This document shows positions 46,275 through 55,149 of a stretch of 64,000 bases of DNA, in pieces. The position numbers and the translations under genes were made by a program. How positions within the stretch are numbered: position 1 is the first letter of the stretch; each line of letters opens with the position of its first letter. The DNA lies in assembly GCA_900469345.1 (NCBI GenBank), contig UBWZ01000013.1, positions 1 through 64,000 on the forward strand. The letters run 5' to 3'. Source of the DNA: Hyphomicrobiales bacterium. GTDB lineage: Bacteria > Pseudomonadota > Alphaproteobacteria > Rhizobiales > Rhizobiaceae. Below the pieces are notes generated by a model. It did not search any database, was not told the origin of the DNA, and was given only the letters and a program-made list of their open reading frames with translations.

Positions 46275-47105
46275 ATGAAGAGATCCGTCCTCCCCACCAT
46301 TGCCCATCGCCTGGCGATCCTCTGCTACATCGCCTTTGCGCTTTTTCCGCTGTTCTGGCTTCTCAAGGTCTCGGTCACTCCCAACGATCTGCTCTATTCG
46401 GAGGGCGTCCGGCTCTGGCCTTCCCGCACCACCTGGGACCATTATGCCTTCGTTCTGCAGCACAGCGCCTTTCCGACCTTCTTCAAGAACAGCGTCATCG
46501 TCGCGGCCTCCACCGCCGTGGTCGTCACCATCTGTGCCTCGCTGTCGGGCTACGCCTTGTCGCGCTTCAGCTTTCGGGCAAAATACCTGATCGTCGCTCT
46601 GATGCTGCTGACCCAGATGTTCCCCCTGGTGATGCTGGTCGCGCCGATCTTCAAGATCCTGTCGCCGCTCGGGCTGACCAACAGCCTGACCGGACTTGTG
46701 ATCGTCTACACGGCGTTCAACGTACCCTTCGCCACCTTCCTCATGCAGTCTTTCTTCGACGGCATCCCCAAGGATCTGGAGGAGGCAGCGATGATCGATG
46801 GGGCGACGAAGTTCATCGCCTTCCGGCAGATCATCCTGCCGCTGACACTGCCGGGTATCGCCGCGACGCTCGGCTTCGTGTTCACGGCCGCCTGGAGCGA
46901 ACTGCTGTTTGCCCTGATGCTGATCAATGGCAACAGTGCCGCCACTTTCCCCGTCGGGTTGCTCACCTTCGTGTCAAAATTCTCCGTCGACTTCGGGCAG
47001 ATGATGGCGGCCGGCGTCATGGCGCTCATTCCGGCGGCGCTCTTCTTCCTTCTCATCCAGCGTTATCTCGTCCAGGGCCTGACGGCCGGTGCGGTCAAAG
47101 GATAG
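46275..47105 (+). CDS. carbohydrate-type ABC transporter permease (MalG/UgpE-like)
   Basis: A 276-residue inner-membrane protein with six helices and the EAA loop EEAAMIDGATKFIAFRQIIL (about 169-188). It starts 4 bases after the previous stop with a GAGGCC-type site. It forms the translocation pore with the MalF-like permease. Confidence 0.88.
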   Translation: MKRSVLPTIAHRLAILCYIAFALFPLFWLLKVSVTPNDLLYSEGVRLWPSRTTWDHYAFVLQHSAFPTFFKNSVIVAASTAVVVTICASLSGYALSRFSFRAKYLIVALMLLTQMFPLVMLVAPIFKILSPLGLTNSLTGLVIVYTAFNVPFATFLMQSFFDGIPKDLEEAAMIDGATKFIAFRQIILPLTLPGIAATLGFVFTAAWSELLFALMLINGNSAATFPVGLLTFVSKFSVDFGQMMAAGVMALIPAALFFLLIQRYLVQGLTAGAVKG

Positions 47106-47109
47106 TCAC

Positions 47110-48168
47110 ATGGCCTCGATACAGATCGAAAAACTCGAAAAGTCCTATGGCCACGTGTCCGTTCTGCATGGCGTCGATCTCGACATCGCCGATGGGGAAT
47201 TTATCGTGCTGGTCGGGCCGTCGGGCTGCGGCAAGTCGACCCTGTTGCGCATGATTGCCGGCCTTGAGGATGTCAGCAGCGGCGAGATCCGCATCGCGGG
47301 AAACCGGGTCAACGACCTGCATCCGAAGGACCGCGACATCGCGATGGTGTTCCAGTCCTACGCGCTCTACCCGCATATGACGGTGGCGCAGAACATGAGC
47401 TACAGCCTTCGACTGCGCAATATTGCCAAGGACACGATCGGCTCGGCCGTGGCCGCTGCTGCCTCCAAGCTCGGTCTCGACCCGCTGCTCGAACGGCGAC
47501 CGAAGGCACTGTCCGGCGGCCAGCGGCAGCGCGTGGCGATGGGGCGGGCTATCGTGCGCCAGCCCAAAGCCTTCCTGTTCGACGAGCCGCTCTCCAACCT
47601 CGACGCCCGCCTGCGCGAACAGATGCGCGCCGAGATCAAGAAAATGCATGGTGACCTCAAGGCTACCTCGATCTACGTGACTCACGACCAGATCGAGGCG
47701 ATGACCCTGGCGGACCGGATCGTTGCCATGCATGGCGGGGTGGTGCAGCAGATCGGGTCGCCTCTCGAACTGTATGACCGCCCCGCCAATCTGTTCGTCG
47801 CGGGTTTCATCGGCTCGCCCGGCATGAATTTCCTCGCGGCGACCTATGCCGGCGGGTCTGTGCGGCTGGCGGATGGAACGCTGGTCGCGCTGGAGACGGT
47901 GCCGGCCCTCGCCGATGGGGAAAGCGTTACGCTCGGCATTCGCCCGGAACATGTGGTCATCGCCAATGACGGCAGCGGCATGCGGGCGGCGGTGGAACTG
48001 GTCGAGCCAACCGGTTTCGGCATTATCCTTCACCTTTCGCTGCACGGACTGCCGTTCAAGATCTTCACCCTGGACCGCGAGGCGCTCAACTCCGGCAAGG
48101 AAATCGGTGTCCGCTTCCCGGCGCAGTATCTGCACCTGTTCGGCACGGACGAGCAGCGGATCGCCTGA
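47110..48168 (+). CDS. carbohydrate-type ABC transporter ATP-binding protein (MalK/UgpC-like)
   Basis: A 352-residue ATPase with Walker A GPSGCGKSTLL (about 36-46), signature [19 protein letters not shown], Walker B FLFDEPLSNLDARLREQM and a C-terminal TOBE/OB-fold regulatory part (from about 240). I choose the ATG at 47110; a longer frame overlaps the permease gene. It ends the cluster that starts with the flavin monooxygenase, facing the converging pcaQ gene across an 18-base gap. Confidence 0.9.
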   Translation: MASIQIEKLEKSYGHVSVLHGVDLDIADGEFIVLVGPSGCGKSTLLRMIAGLEDVSSGEIRIAGNRVNDLHPKDRDIAMVFQSYALYPHMTVAQNMSYSLRLRNIAKDTIGSAVAAAASKLGLDPLLERRPKALSGGQRQRVAMGRAIVRQPKAFLFDEPLSNLDARLREQMRAEIKKMHGDLKATSIYVTHDQIEAMTLADRIVAMHGGVVQQIGSPLELYDRPANLFVAGFIGSPGMNFLAATYAGGSVRLADGTLVALETVPALADGESVTLGIRPEHVVIANDGSGMRAAVELVEPTGFGIILHLSLHGLPFKIFTLDREALNSGKEIGVRFPAQYLHLFGTDEQRIA

Positions 48169-48186
48169 GGCGAAGTCGTTCCGGCA

Positions 48187-49110
48187 TCACCGCGGCGACA
48201 GGCTCGATGCCGCCTCGCGAACGGTCTGCATCAGGATCGACAGCGGCGTCGAGGAGACGGTGTCGGCACGGATGGTGAGCCCGACGGGTCCGCGCGTTTC
48301 GCTGGTGTCGACCGGCAGCGCCTGCAGCAGGCCATCTTCGATATCGGCGGCGACCACACCGGCCGAGATGATCCAGATCGCATCGCTGCTGCGCACGAAG
48401 GCGCGGCCAAAGGCATCCGAAACGGTTTCGATCTGGGTGGGGAGCTTGGCAATACCGTGGGCGATCAGGAACTGCTCGACGATTGGCCGGATGATCGATC
48501 CGCGCGAGGGCATCAGCACCGGATAATCGCCGAAACTGTCGAACAGAGCGTGACGGGGCGCCAGCAGCGGGTGGCCGGTGCGAACCACGAACACGACCTG
48601 CTCGGAATAGAGATGTTCGAAGGAAAGCCCGGTCATCTTTTCGGGCGCGGCGAGGCGGCCGACCACCAGATCCAGTTCCCCGAGCCGCAACTGCTCCATC
48701 AGCACCGCGTTTTCGCCGGTGACGATCTTGACCCGGCTGCCCGTGCCGGCCTTCAGAAAGGCCGTCATTGCCGTCGGCATGATCCGTGTTGACACGGTCG
48801 GAAGGGCGCCGACGCGCAGCGGTGGTCCGGCGTCGAGGATCTCCTGCGATACGGAATCGAGACCTTGCCGCAGTGCCGTTAGCGATGCCCCGGCATGCCG
48901 CAGAAAGACTTCGCCGTAGCGGGTGATGCGGATGCCGCGTCCATCCCGCTCGAACACCGAGACGCCCAGCGCCTCTTCCAGTTCGCGGATGGTCTTGGTG
49001 ACCGCCGGCTGGGAGATCCGCAAGGCGTCCGCCGCGCGTCCGATGCTCTTCTGCCGGGCCACCTCCACGAATGTATGCAGATGGCGAAACTTGACGCGGG
49101 AGTCGATCAA
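48187..49110 (-). CDS. pcaQ: LysR-type activator of the protocatechuate genes
   Basis: A 307-residue LysR regulator with the N-terminal helix-turn-helix IGRAADALRISQPAVTKTIR and an effector domain containing HPLLAPRHALFDSFGDYPVL. It is divergent from pcaDCHGB with 91 bases between the start codons, the arrangement of PcaQ in Agrobacterium and Sinorhizobium. It would activate the pca operon with beta-carboxymuconolactone as co-inducer. Confidence 0.88.
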   Translation of the reverse strand: MIDSRVKFRHLHTFVEVARQKSIGRAADALRISQPAVTKTIRELEEALGVSVFERDGRGIRITRYGEVFLRHAGASLTALRQGLDSVSQEILDAGPPLRVGALPTVSTRIMPTAMTAFLKAGTGSRVKIVTGENAVLMEQLRLGELDLVVGRLAAPEKMTGLSFEHLYSEQVVFVVRTGHPLLAPRHALFDSFGDYPVLMPSRGSIIRPIVEQFLIAHGIAKLPTQIETVSDAFGRAFVRSSDAIWIISAGVVAADIEDGLLQALPVDTSETRGPVGLTIRADTVSSTPLSILMQTVREAASSLSPR

Positions 49111-49115
49111 AATCT

Positions 49116-49131
49116 ATAACCTGCGAGTTAG
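49116..49131. promoter_or_regulatory. probable PcaQ binding site
   Basis: ATAACC-TGCG-AGTTAG in the pcaQ-pcaD intergenic region matches, with two differences in the right arm, the PcaQ box as I recall it (ATAACC-N4-GGTTAA). It begins 6 bases upstream of the pcaQ start codon and is about 70 bases from the pcaD start, suiting activation of pcaD and autoregulation of pcaQ. Confidence 0.6.
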
Positions 49132-49201
49132 GTGTTCGGTACAAAATATCAATTTACCAAACCGGAAACCAGTGGCATCTATGAGCCAGGAGGAGGCGAG
49201 G

Positions 49202-50002
49202 ATGCAGTTTGTACACATCAACGATGCCGTCATGCATTATGATGTCGCGCATGCAGTCGATGCCGCCGGGCCGGCCATCGTGTTCATCAACTCGCTCGGC
49301 ACCGACAAACGCATCTGGGACCATGTCCTTCCCAAGCTTTCGAACGATTTTACGCTCGTGACCTATGACAAGCGTGGCCACGGTCTGTCAGATCTCGGTG
49401 AGCCGCCTTATTCCATCGACCTTCTTGCAAGCGATCTTTCCGCCCTGATCGACCACCTGGAGTTGACCGAGGTGGTGCTGGTCGGGCTTTCCGTCGGCGG
49501 GCTGATCGCCCAGGCGCTCTATGCGCAGCGCCCGGAACTCGTAAAGGGCATGGTGCTCTCCAATACGGGCCACAAGATCGGCACCGGCGAATCCTGGCAG
49601 GCACGTATGTCAGCGGTGGAAGCTGGCGGCATCGAGAGCATCCTGGAGCCTGTCATGGAACGGTGGTTCACGCCGGCCTACCGCGCTCCGGAGAACGTCG
49701 CCTACCAGGGCTATTGCAACATGCTGCAGCGCCAGCCGGCCTTGGGCTATATCGGCACCTGCGCGGCCATTCGCGATGCGGATTTCACGCAACTGGCCGG
49801 CAGGATCGCTGTGCCCGTGCTGTGCATTGCCGGCGCCAGGGATGGCTCCACGCCGCCGGATCTGGTGAAATCCACGGCCGACCTGATTGCCGGCGCGCGC
49901 TACGAAGTGATCGAGGATGTGGCGCATATTCCCTGCGTCGAGGCGCCAGCCGTTCATGCCGCGCTGATCCGCGGCTTCGTGGAACAGTTTGACGAGGAGT
50001 AG
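49202..50002 (+). CDS. pcaD: 3-oxoadipate enol-lactonase
   Basis: A 266-residue alpha/beta hydrolase with nucleophile S97 in VGLSVGGLIAQ, an acid in GARDGSTPP and the histidine in HIPCVEAP. It hydrolyses 3-oxoadipate enol-lactone to 3-oxoadipate in the beta-ketoadipate pathway. The ATG at 49202 follows an excellent AGGAGGAGGCGAGG site. First gene of pcaDCHGB, next to pcaC with a 3-base gap. Confidence 0.92.
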   Translation: MQFVHINDAVMHYDVAHAVDAAGPAIVFINSLGTDKRIWDHVLPKLSNDFTLVTYDKRGHGLSDLGEPPYSIDLLASDLSALIDHLELTEVVLVGLSVGGLIAQALYAQRPELVKGMVLSNTGHKIGTGESWQARMSAVEAGGIESILEPVMERWFTPAYRAPENVAYQGYCNMLQRQPALGYIGTCAAIRDADFTQLAGRIAVPVLCIAGARDGSTPPDLVKSTADLIAGARYEVIEDVAHIPCVEAPAVHAALIRGFVEQFDEE

Positions 50003-50005
50003 GAT

Positions 50006-50437
50006 ATGGCTGACACGTCGACGGCGTCAGGACGCTATGCCAATGGCCTGGAAACCCGCCGCGCCGTCCTGGGAGATGCGCATGTGGACCGCGCCCAGGC
50101 GAACCAGACCGCCTTCGACGAGCCGTTTCAGCGGCTGATCACCGAGAGCGCCTGGGGAACGGTATGGTCCGGGCAGGAATGGAGCAAGCGCGAGAGATCC
50201 ATGGTCACGATCGCGCTTCTGGCCGCGCTTGGCCATGACGACGAGGTCGCGATGCACATCCGCGCCACGGCCAATACCGGCGCCACCCGGGAGGATATCA
50301 GGGAGGCGCTCATGCATGTGGCGATCTATGCCGGGGTCCCGGCGGCCAACCACGCGTTCAAGATCGCCAAGGCAACCTATGCGGAGATGGATGCGGCCAA
50401 CACTGCGGGAGAGGACAATGAAGAACACCCTGCCTGA
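50006..50437 (+). CDS. pcaC: 4-carboxymuconolactone decarboxylase
   Basis: A 143-residue all-helical CMD-family enzyme, near the usual length of about 135. Conserved elements are WSKRERSMVTIALLAALGHD (about 59-78) and EVAMHIRATANTGATREDIR. It decarboxylates gamma-carboxymuconolactone to the enol-lactone used by PcaD. An AGGAG precedes the ATG. Its last 20 bases overlap the start of pcaH. Confidence 0.92.
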   Translation: MADTSTASGRYANGLETRRAVLGDAHVDRAQANQTAFDEPFQRLITESAWGTVWSGQEWSKRERSMVTIALLAALGHDDEVAMHIRATANTGATREDIREALMHVAIYAGVPAANHAFKIAKATYAEMDAANTAGEDNEEHPA

Positions 50438-51158
50438 AACGACGCCATTCTTTGCCCGGGACCGCGCCTGGCACCCGCCAGCCTTCACTCCCGGCTACAA
50501 GACGTAGATCCTCCGCTCACCGCAGCGGGCGCTGATTTCGCTGGAAGGCACCAGGAGCGAGATCACCGGCCCGGTCTTCGGCCACAATACGCTGGGGGAA
50601 TTCGATAACGACCTGATCGTCAACTATGCGCAGCCGGGCGAGTCTGCGATTGGCGAGCGCATCATGGTCTATGGCCGGGTCCTCGACGAGCGCGGACGGG
50701 GCGTACCGGGCGCGCTGGTGGAATTCTGGCAGGCCAATGCCGGCGGACGCTACCGCCACAAGAAGGAAACCTATCTTGCTCCGCTCGACCCGAATTTCGG
50801 CGGATTCGGACGAACCATTACCGACGAAGAGGGCAACTATGCCTTCCGCACGGTCAAGCCCGGTCCCTATCCATGGCCGAACGGTGTCAACGACTGGCGT
50901 CCGGCGCACATCCATTTTTCCGTCTTCGGGCACGGATTTTCGCAGCGCCTGATCACCCAGATGTATTTCGAGGGAGATCCGATGATCTGGATCTGCCCGA
51001 TCGTCAAGACGATCCCGGACGAGCAGGCGATCCGTAGCCTGATCGCTGCTCTCGACATGAATGCAACGATCCCGCATGACCTGCGGGCCTACAAGTTCGA
51101 CATCGTGCTGCGCGGCCGCCGCTCGACCCTGTTCGAAAACCGTCCGGAAGGGAATTGA
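50418..51158 (+). pseudogene. pcaH: protocatechuate 3,4-dioxygenase beta subunit, interrupted by an in-frame TAG
   Basis: The reading frame is complete at about 246 codons but codon 30 (50505-50507) is TAG, after GYKT and before [11 protein letters not shown], where I expect Ser or a similar residue; one C-to-A change in TCG would produce it. All iron-site residues lie downstream and are intact: Y112, Y151, H164, H166 (the 39-13-2 spacing of the known enzyme). Without suppression, translation would stop after 29 residues; a restart at the ATG at 50664 would lack 82 residues. The gene is otherwise undecayed, so this is recent loss, amber readthrough or a base-call error. Confidence 0.85.
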
Positions 51159-51160
51159 TC

Positions 51161-51778
51161 ATGGCACAGCCGCTCAACTACCTGAAGGAATCACCTTCCC
51201 AGACTGCCGGTCCCTATGTGCATATCGGCTGCACGCCCAATTTCGCGGGCATCCATGGCGTCTACGATCACGACCTCGGATCCGGCCCGATGGCGAGCGA
51301 CAAGACGCGCGGCGAGCGCATCACCATCCGCGGCTTCGTCCACGATGGCGCCGGCATGCCGCTCAAGGACGCGCTGGTGGAAATCTGGCAGGCGGATGCC
51401 GACGGGCTCTACAACAGCCCCTCCGAGACGCGCGGCTCGGCCGACCCGAACTTCTTCGGCTGGGGGCGGTGTCCTGGTGACATGGCGACCGGGGAGTTCG
51501 TCTTCGAGACGATCAAGCCGGGAAGGGTTCCGTTCCGGGATGGTCGCCTGATGGCGCCGCACATCAGTTTCTGGGTGGTCGCCCGCGGCATCAATATCGG
51601 GCTTAACACGCGCATGTATTTCTCCGACGAGGAGGCGGCCAATGCCGAGGACCCGATATTGTCGCGGATCGAGCACCGCGTGCGCGTTCCGACGCTGATC
51701 GGCCAGCGGGAGGGTGATACGGTGACCTTCAACATCCATCTTCAGGGCGAGAAAGAAACCGTCTTCTTCGACGTCTGA
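51161..51778 (+). CDS. pcaG: protocatechuate 3,4-dioxygenase alpha subunit
   Basis: A 205-residue intradiol dioxygenase alpha chain, of normal length, with SQTAGPYVHIG at the N-terminus and LVEIWQADADGLYNSPSETR (about 70-90). This subunit lacks the full iron site and works only with the beta chain PcaH. I choose the ATG at 51161 with GGAAGGGA upstream, three bases after the pcaH stop. With pcaH interrupted, the alpha chain may be an orphan. Confidence 0.92.
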   Translation: MAQPLNYLKESPSQTAGPYVHIGCTPNFAGIHGVYDHDLGSGPMASDKTRGERITIRGFVHDGAGMPLKDALVEIWQADADGLYNSPSETRGSADPNFFGWGRCPGDMATGEFVFETIKPGRVPFRDGRLMAPHISFWVVARGINIGLNTRMYFSDEEAANAEDPILSRIEHRVRVPTLIGQREGDTVTFNIHLQGEKETVFFDV

Positions 51779-51794
51779 CGACGAGAGATACTGC

Positions 51795-52883
51795 ATGACA
51801 GTTTCGGCCTTCGAACATCCCTTCCTGTCAGGCCTTCTGGGCGACGATGACGTGGCCGCGCTGATGTCGCCGCGAGCCGAGATCAAGGCCATGCTGGGCT
51901 TCGAGGCGGCGCTGGCCCAAGCCGAGGCGAGCGAAGGGATCATCCCGGCGCAGTCGGCCGAGCGGATCGGCGACGTCTGCTCGGCTTTTCAGCCGGATTT
52001 GGCGGCGTTGCGCGAGGGGACGGGCCGCGACGGCGTGGTGGCGGCAGACCTGGTCAGCCAGTTGCGGCGGGCGATCGGTGGTGAGGCCGCCGCCCATCTG
52101 CATCTCGGAGCAACCAGCCAGGACGTGATCGACACCGCCCTCATGCTGCGCCTGAAAACCGTAACGGTCCTGTTTGTGGACCGGTTGGTCCGGCTGGAAC
52201 ACCGGCTCGCAGAGCTTGATCGGGCGTTCGGCGCGCGCTACCTCATGGGTCATACCCGCATGCAGGCCGCAATCGCGATCACCGCCTCTGACCGCATCCG
52301 CGCATGGCTGGAGCCTTTGGCGCGGTCGCGGCTGCGGCTCGAGGCCTTCCAGCGAGACGGCTTTTGCCTCCAGTTCGGTGGTGCAGCGGGAACCCTCGAC
52401 AAGCTGGGAGACAAGGGGCCGCAAGTCCGGGCTCATCTGGCTGACGCGCTCGGACTGCAAGACGTGCCGCAATGGCAAAGCCAGAGAGACCGGCTTGCTC
52501 AATTTTCCGGACTTCTCGCCCTTCTGACCGGCGGGCTGGGCAAGTTCGGTCAGGACGTGGCGCTGCTGGCCGAGCTTGGCGGTGAGATCAGGCTTGCTGG
52601 CGGCGGCGGCTCTTCGGCCATGGCGCATAAGCAGAACCCGGTTTCGGCGGAGGTGCTCGTCTCGCTCGCCCGCTACAATGCCATCCAGGCGTCTGGCATG
52701 CAGCACGCCCTGGTGCACGAGCAGGAGCGCTCCGGAGCCGCCTGGACGCTCGAATGGATGATCCTGCCATCGATGGTTCAGGCGACAGGGGCGGCGCTCC
52801 GGCTCGCGGGCGAGCTTGCGGCCAATGTCATTTCGCTTGGGAGGGATGCTGACGCCGGTGCAGCCGATGCGGCCAATCCATAA
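51795..52883 (+). CDS. pcaB: 3-carboxy-cis,cis-muconate cycloisomerase
   Basis: A 362-residue fumarase/aspartase-superfamily enzyme with LGATSQDVIDTALMLRLK at about 101-118 and the signature GGGGSSAMAHKQNPVSAEVL. It converts 3-carboxymuconate to 4-carboxymuconolactone, the PcaC substrate. Length matches rhizobial PcaB. Last gene of pcaDCHGB, 16 bases after pcaG. Confidence 0.92.
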   Translation: MTVSAFEHPFLSGLLGDDDVAALMSPRAEIKAMLGFEAALAQAEASEGIIPAQSAERIGDVCSAFQPDLAALREGTGRDGVVAADLVSQLRRAIGGEAAAHLHLGATSQDVIDTALMLRLKTVTVLFVDRLVRLEHRLAELDRAFGARYLMGHTRMQAAIAITASDRIRAWLEPLARSRLRLEAFQRDGFCLQFGGAAGTLDKLGDKGPQVRAHLADALGLQDVPQWQSQRDRLAQFSGLLALLTGGLGKFGQDVALLAELGGEIRLAGGGGSSAMAHKQNPVSAEVLVSLARYNAIQASGMQHALVHEQERSGAAWTLEWMILPSMVQATGAALRLAGELAANVISLGRDADAGAADAANP

Positions 52884-52959
52884 CCGGGAGGAAATCCTTG
52901 CCGCCGGAAAATTCATTTTACATTACTGCAGCGCGTGTAGAGAAAGTAGAATGATGGAG

Positions 52960-52973
52960 CGCCCGACAGGGCG
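52960..52973 (+). other. leader hairpin upstream of the branched-chain-type importer
   Basis: CGCCC (52960-52964) pairs with GGGCG (52969-52973) across GACA in the 114-base gap between pcaB and the binding-protein gene, about 24 bases before its ATG. It could be a weak terminator of pca transcripts or a leader structure; no T-tract follows. Confidence 0.35.
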
Positions 52974-52997
52974 ATTGGGTTCAGTTGGGAGGATTTC

Positions 52998-54173
52998 ATG
53001 AAGAAGCTGCTTGCGGCCGCAATTGCCTTCGCGGCGTTGTCTGGTGCGGCCTATGCCGACACCATCAAGGTCGGCGTGATCGGACCCTTTTCCGGGCCAT
53101 TCGCCCTTCAGGGCAAGAATTTCAAGGCGGGCATCGATGCCTGGCTGGCGCTGAACGGCAACAAGGTCGGCAGTGACGAAATCCAGATCGTCTACCGCGA
53201 CGTGCCGCAGGCGGATCCGGCGCGCTCCAAGGCCCTTGCCCAGGAACTTGTCGTGCGCGAGGGCGTGCAATACCTCGCCGGCTTCTACTTCACGCCCGAC
53301 GCCATGGCCGCCACCGCGCTGCTGCAGCAGGCAAACGTTCCAATGGTGGTGATGAACGCGGCGACGTCCGCGATCGTCGCCTCGAGCCCGCTGGTGGTGC
53401 GGACCTCGTTTACCACCTGGCAGACGACGACGCCGATCGCTACCGTCGCCAAGGAGCAGGGCGTGACGAAGGCGATCACGCTGGTCAGCGATTATGGACC
53501 CGGCATCGACGCGGAAAATGCCTTCAAGACGGCGTTCGAAAAGGAAGGCGGCAAGGTTGTCGAAACCATCCGCATGCCGCTGTCGACCAATGATTTCGCG
53601 CCGCTGATGCAGCGCGTCAAGGATTCCGGTGCGCAGGGCCTCTTCACCTTCCTGCCGTCCGGTCCGCCGACCCTCGCCTTCGTGAAGGCCTATAACGACA
53701 ACGGCCTGAAGGCAGGCGGCATCAAGTTCTACGGCACCGGTGACCTCACCCAGGAATCGGACCTGCCGGCGCTTGGCGAGGCGGCGCTTGGTCTGCAGAC
53801 GACCTACCACTATGCCGTGTCGCACGATTCTCCCGAGAACAAGACATTTGTCGCGGCAGCGGAAAAGGCGATCGGCAATCCGGCGGAACTCTCATTCCCC
53901 TCCGTCAGCGCGTTTGACGGAATGTATGTCATCTGCAAGATGATCGAGGCGACGGGCGGCAAGCAGGACGCCAAGAAGGCTGTGGATGCCGTCAAGGGCT
54001 TGTCCTGGACGAGCCCGCGCGGCCCTGTGAGCATCGATCCGGACAGCCGGCATATCACGGAAAATATCTATCTCCGCGAAGTGGCCAAGGATGCCAGCGG
54101 CAAATATTACAACAAGGAAGTCCGGACCTTCGAAAAGCAGGGCGACCCGGGCCTTGCCTTCGTCAAGAAATGA
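52998..54173 (+). CDS. branched-chain-type ABC transporter, periplasmic binding protein (probable aromatic acid uptake)
   Basis: A 391-residue family 6 solute-binding protein with a signal peptide ending AAYA-DTI at about residue 21 and the mature start KVGVIGPFSGPFALQGKNFK. A GGGAGGA site precedes the ATG. It heads a five-gene importer directly after pcaDCHGB. Sinorhizobium takes up protocatechuate through a five-gene system of this type (pcaMNVWX), so an aromatic acid is the favoured ligand, but I found no PcaQ-like box in front of this gene. Confidence 0.87.
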   Translation: MKKLLAAAIAFAALSGAAYADTIKVGVIGPFSGPFALQGKNFKAGIDAWLALNGNKVGSDEIQIVYRDVPQADPARSKALAQELVVREGVQYLAGFYFTPDAMAATALLQQANVPMVVMNAATSAIVASSPLVVRTSFTTWQTTTPIATVAKEQGVTKAITLVSDYGPGIDAENAFKTAFEKEGGKVVETIRMPLSTNDFAPLMQRVKDSGAQGLFTFLPSGPPTLAFVKAYNDNGLKAGGIKFYGTGDLTQESDLPALGEAALGLQTTYHYAVSHDSPENKTFVAAAEKAIGNPAELSFPSVSAFDGMYVICKMIEATGGKQDAKKAVDAVKGLSWTSPRGPVSIDPDSRHITENIYLREVAKDASGKYYNKEVRTFEKQGDPGLAFVKK

Positions 54174-54179
54174 GCGGCG

Positions 54180-54204
54180 GCGGGAGGCGCAGGCCTCCCG
54201 CTTT
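54180..54204 (+). terminator. intercistronic terminator-like hairpin
   Basis: A perfect 9-bp stem GCGGGAGGC / GCCTCCCGC (54180-54188 with 54193-54201) with loop GCAG is followed by TTT, 4 bases after the binding-protein stop. It would partially terminate or protect the message, lowering expression of the permease and ATPase genes relative to the binding protein. Confidence 0.6.
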
Positions 54205-54285
54205 GCCCAGGTTTGGGGGGCGGCCGCACTGGCCGGTCGAGGTCGTCCACTAATTTTAGCGAAACGTGAAAGGCAGCACTTCCGC

Positions 54286-55149
54286 ATGCAGACCGTGCTC
54301 AGCATCGGTGTCGACGCCCTGGCTTACGGGATGGCGCTGTTCGTGATTTCGATCGGTCTCTCCGTTACCATGGGGCTGATGCGGGTCGTCAATCTCGCGC
54401 ACGGCGCGTTTGCCATGATCGGCGGCTATTTCGCTTCCTATGCGGTCCGGGATCTCGGGCTCGGCTATGCCGCCGGCATCCTCGTCGCCGTCGTCGGCAC
54501 CGTGGTCATTGCCATTCCGATCGAACGCTTGCTGTATCGCCGCATCTACGGCGCGCCGCAACTGACGCAGGTGCTGATGACGATCGGCATCACCTTCTGC
54601 GTCATCGGCATCACCAATTTCGCCTTCGGTCCGACGCTGAAGACCGTGCCGCTGCCGCCGCTGCTGCAGGGTTCCGTCGATCTCGGCTTCCGGTCCATCG
54701 CCGCCCACCGGATTTTCGTCATCATCTGCGGTTTTACCGTCGCAGCGGGCCTATGGTTTCTGGTTGAGCGAACAAATTTCGGCGTCAAGGTGAGGGCGAC
54801 CGTCGATAATGCCGCGATGACGGCTGCGCTCGGCGTGCGCACCGAAGTCGTTTACGCCGTCAGCTTTGCCGTGGCGATTGCGCTGGCGGCGTTTGGCGGT
54901 GTGATCGGCGCCGAGCTTCTGCCGCTGGAGCCCTATTATGCCCTGCGCTACATGGTGACCTTCCTGGTCGTCGTCTCGGTCGGGGGCGCCGGTTCCATTC
55001 CGGGCGCGCTGATTGCCTGCCTTCTGCTCGGGACGATCGACACGACCGGCCGCTACCTTGCGCCGGAATACGGCGAGTTCTTCTTTTACCTGGCTGTCAT
55101 CCTGATCGTGACGCTGTTTCCGCGCGGCCTTGCAGGGCGAATGAAATAA
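54286..55149 (+). CDS. branched-chain-type ABC transporter permease (LivH-like)
   Basis: A 287-residue inner-membrane protein with about eight helices and the LivH blocks GLMRVVNLAHGAFAMIGGYF (about 27-46) and VSVGGAGSIPGALIACLLLG. I choose the ATG at 54286; a longer frame reaches back into the binding-protein gene. Its stop overlaps the next gene's ATG by one base. Confidence 0.88.
   Translation: MQTVLSIGVDALAYGMALFVISIGLSVTMGLMRVVNLAHGAFAMIGGYFASYAVRDLGLGYAAGILVAVVGTVVIAIPIERLLYRRIYGAPQLTQVLMTIGITFCVIGITNFAFGPTLKTVPLPPLLQGSVDLGFRSIAAHRIFVIICGFTVAAGLWFLVERTNFGVKVRATVDNAAMTAALGVRTEVVYAVSFAVAIALAAFGGVIGAELLPLEPYYALRYMVTFLVVVSVGGAGSIPGALIACLLLGTIDTTGRYLAPEYGEFFFYLAVILIVTLFPRGLAGRMK

Noticed and set aside
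52884..52997. search for a PcaQ-like box before the branched-chain-type importer
   Set aside because: No ATAACC-N4-GGTTAA-like sequence is present; only a short hairpin was found.
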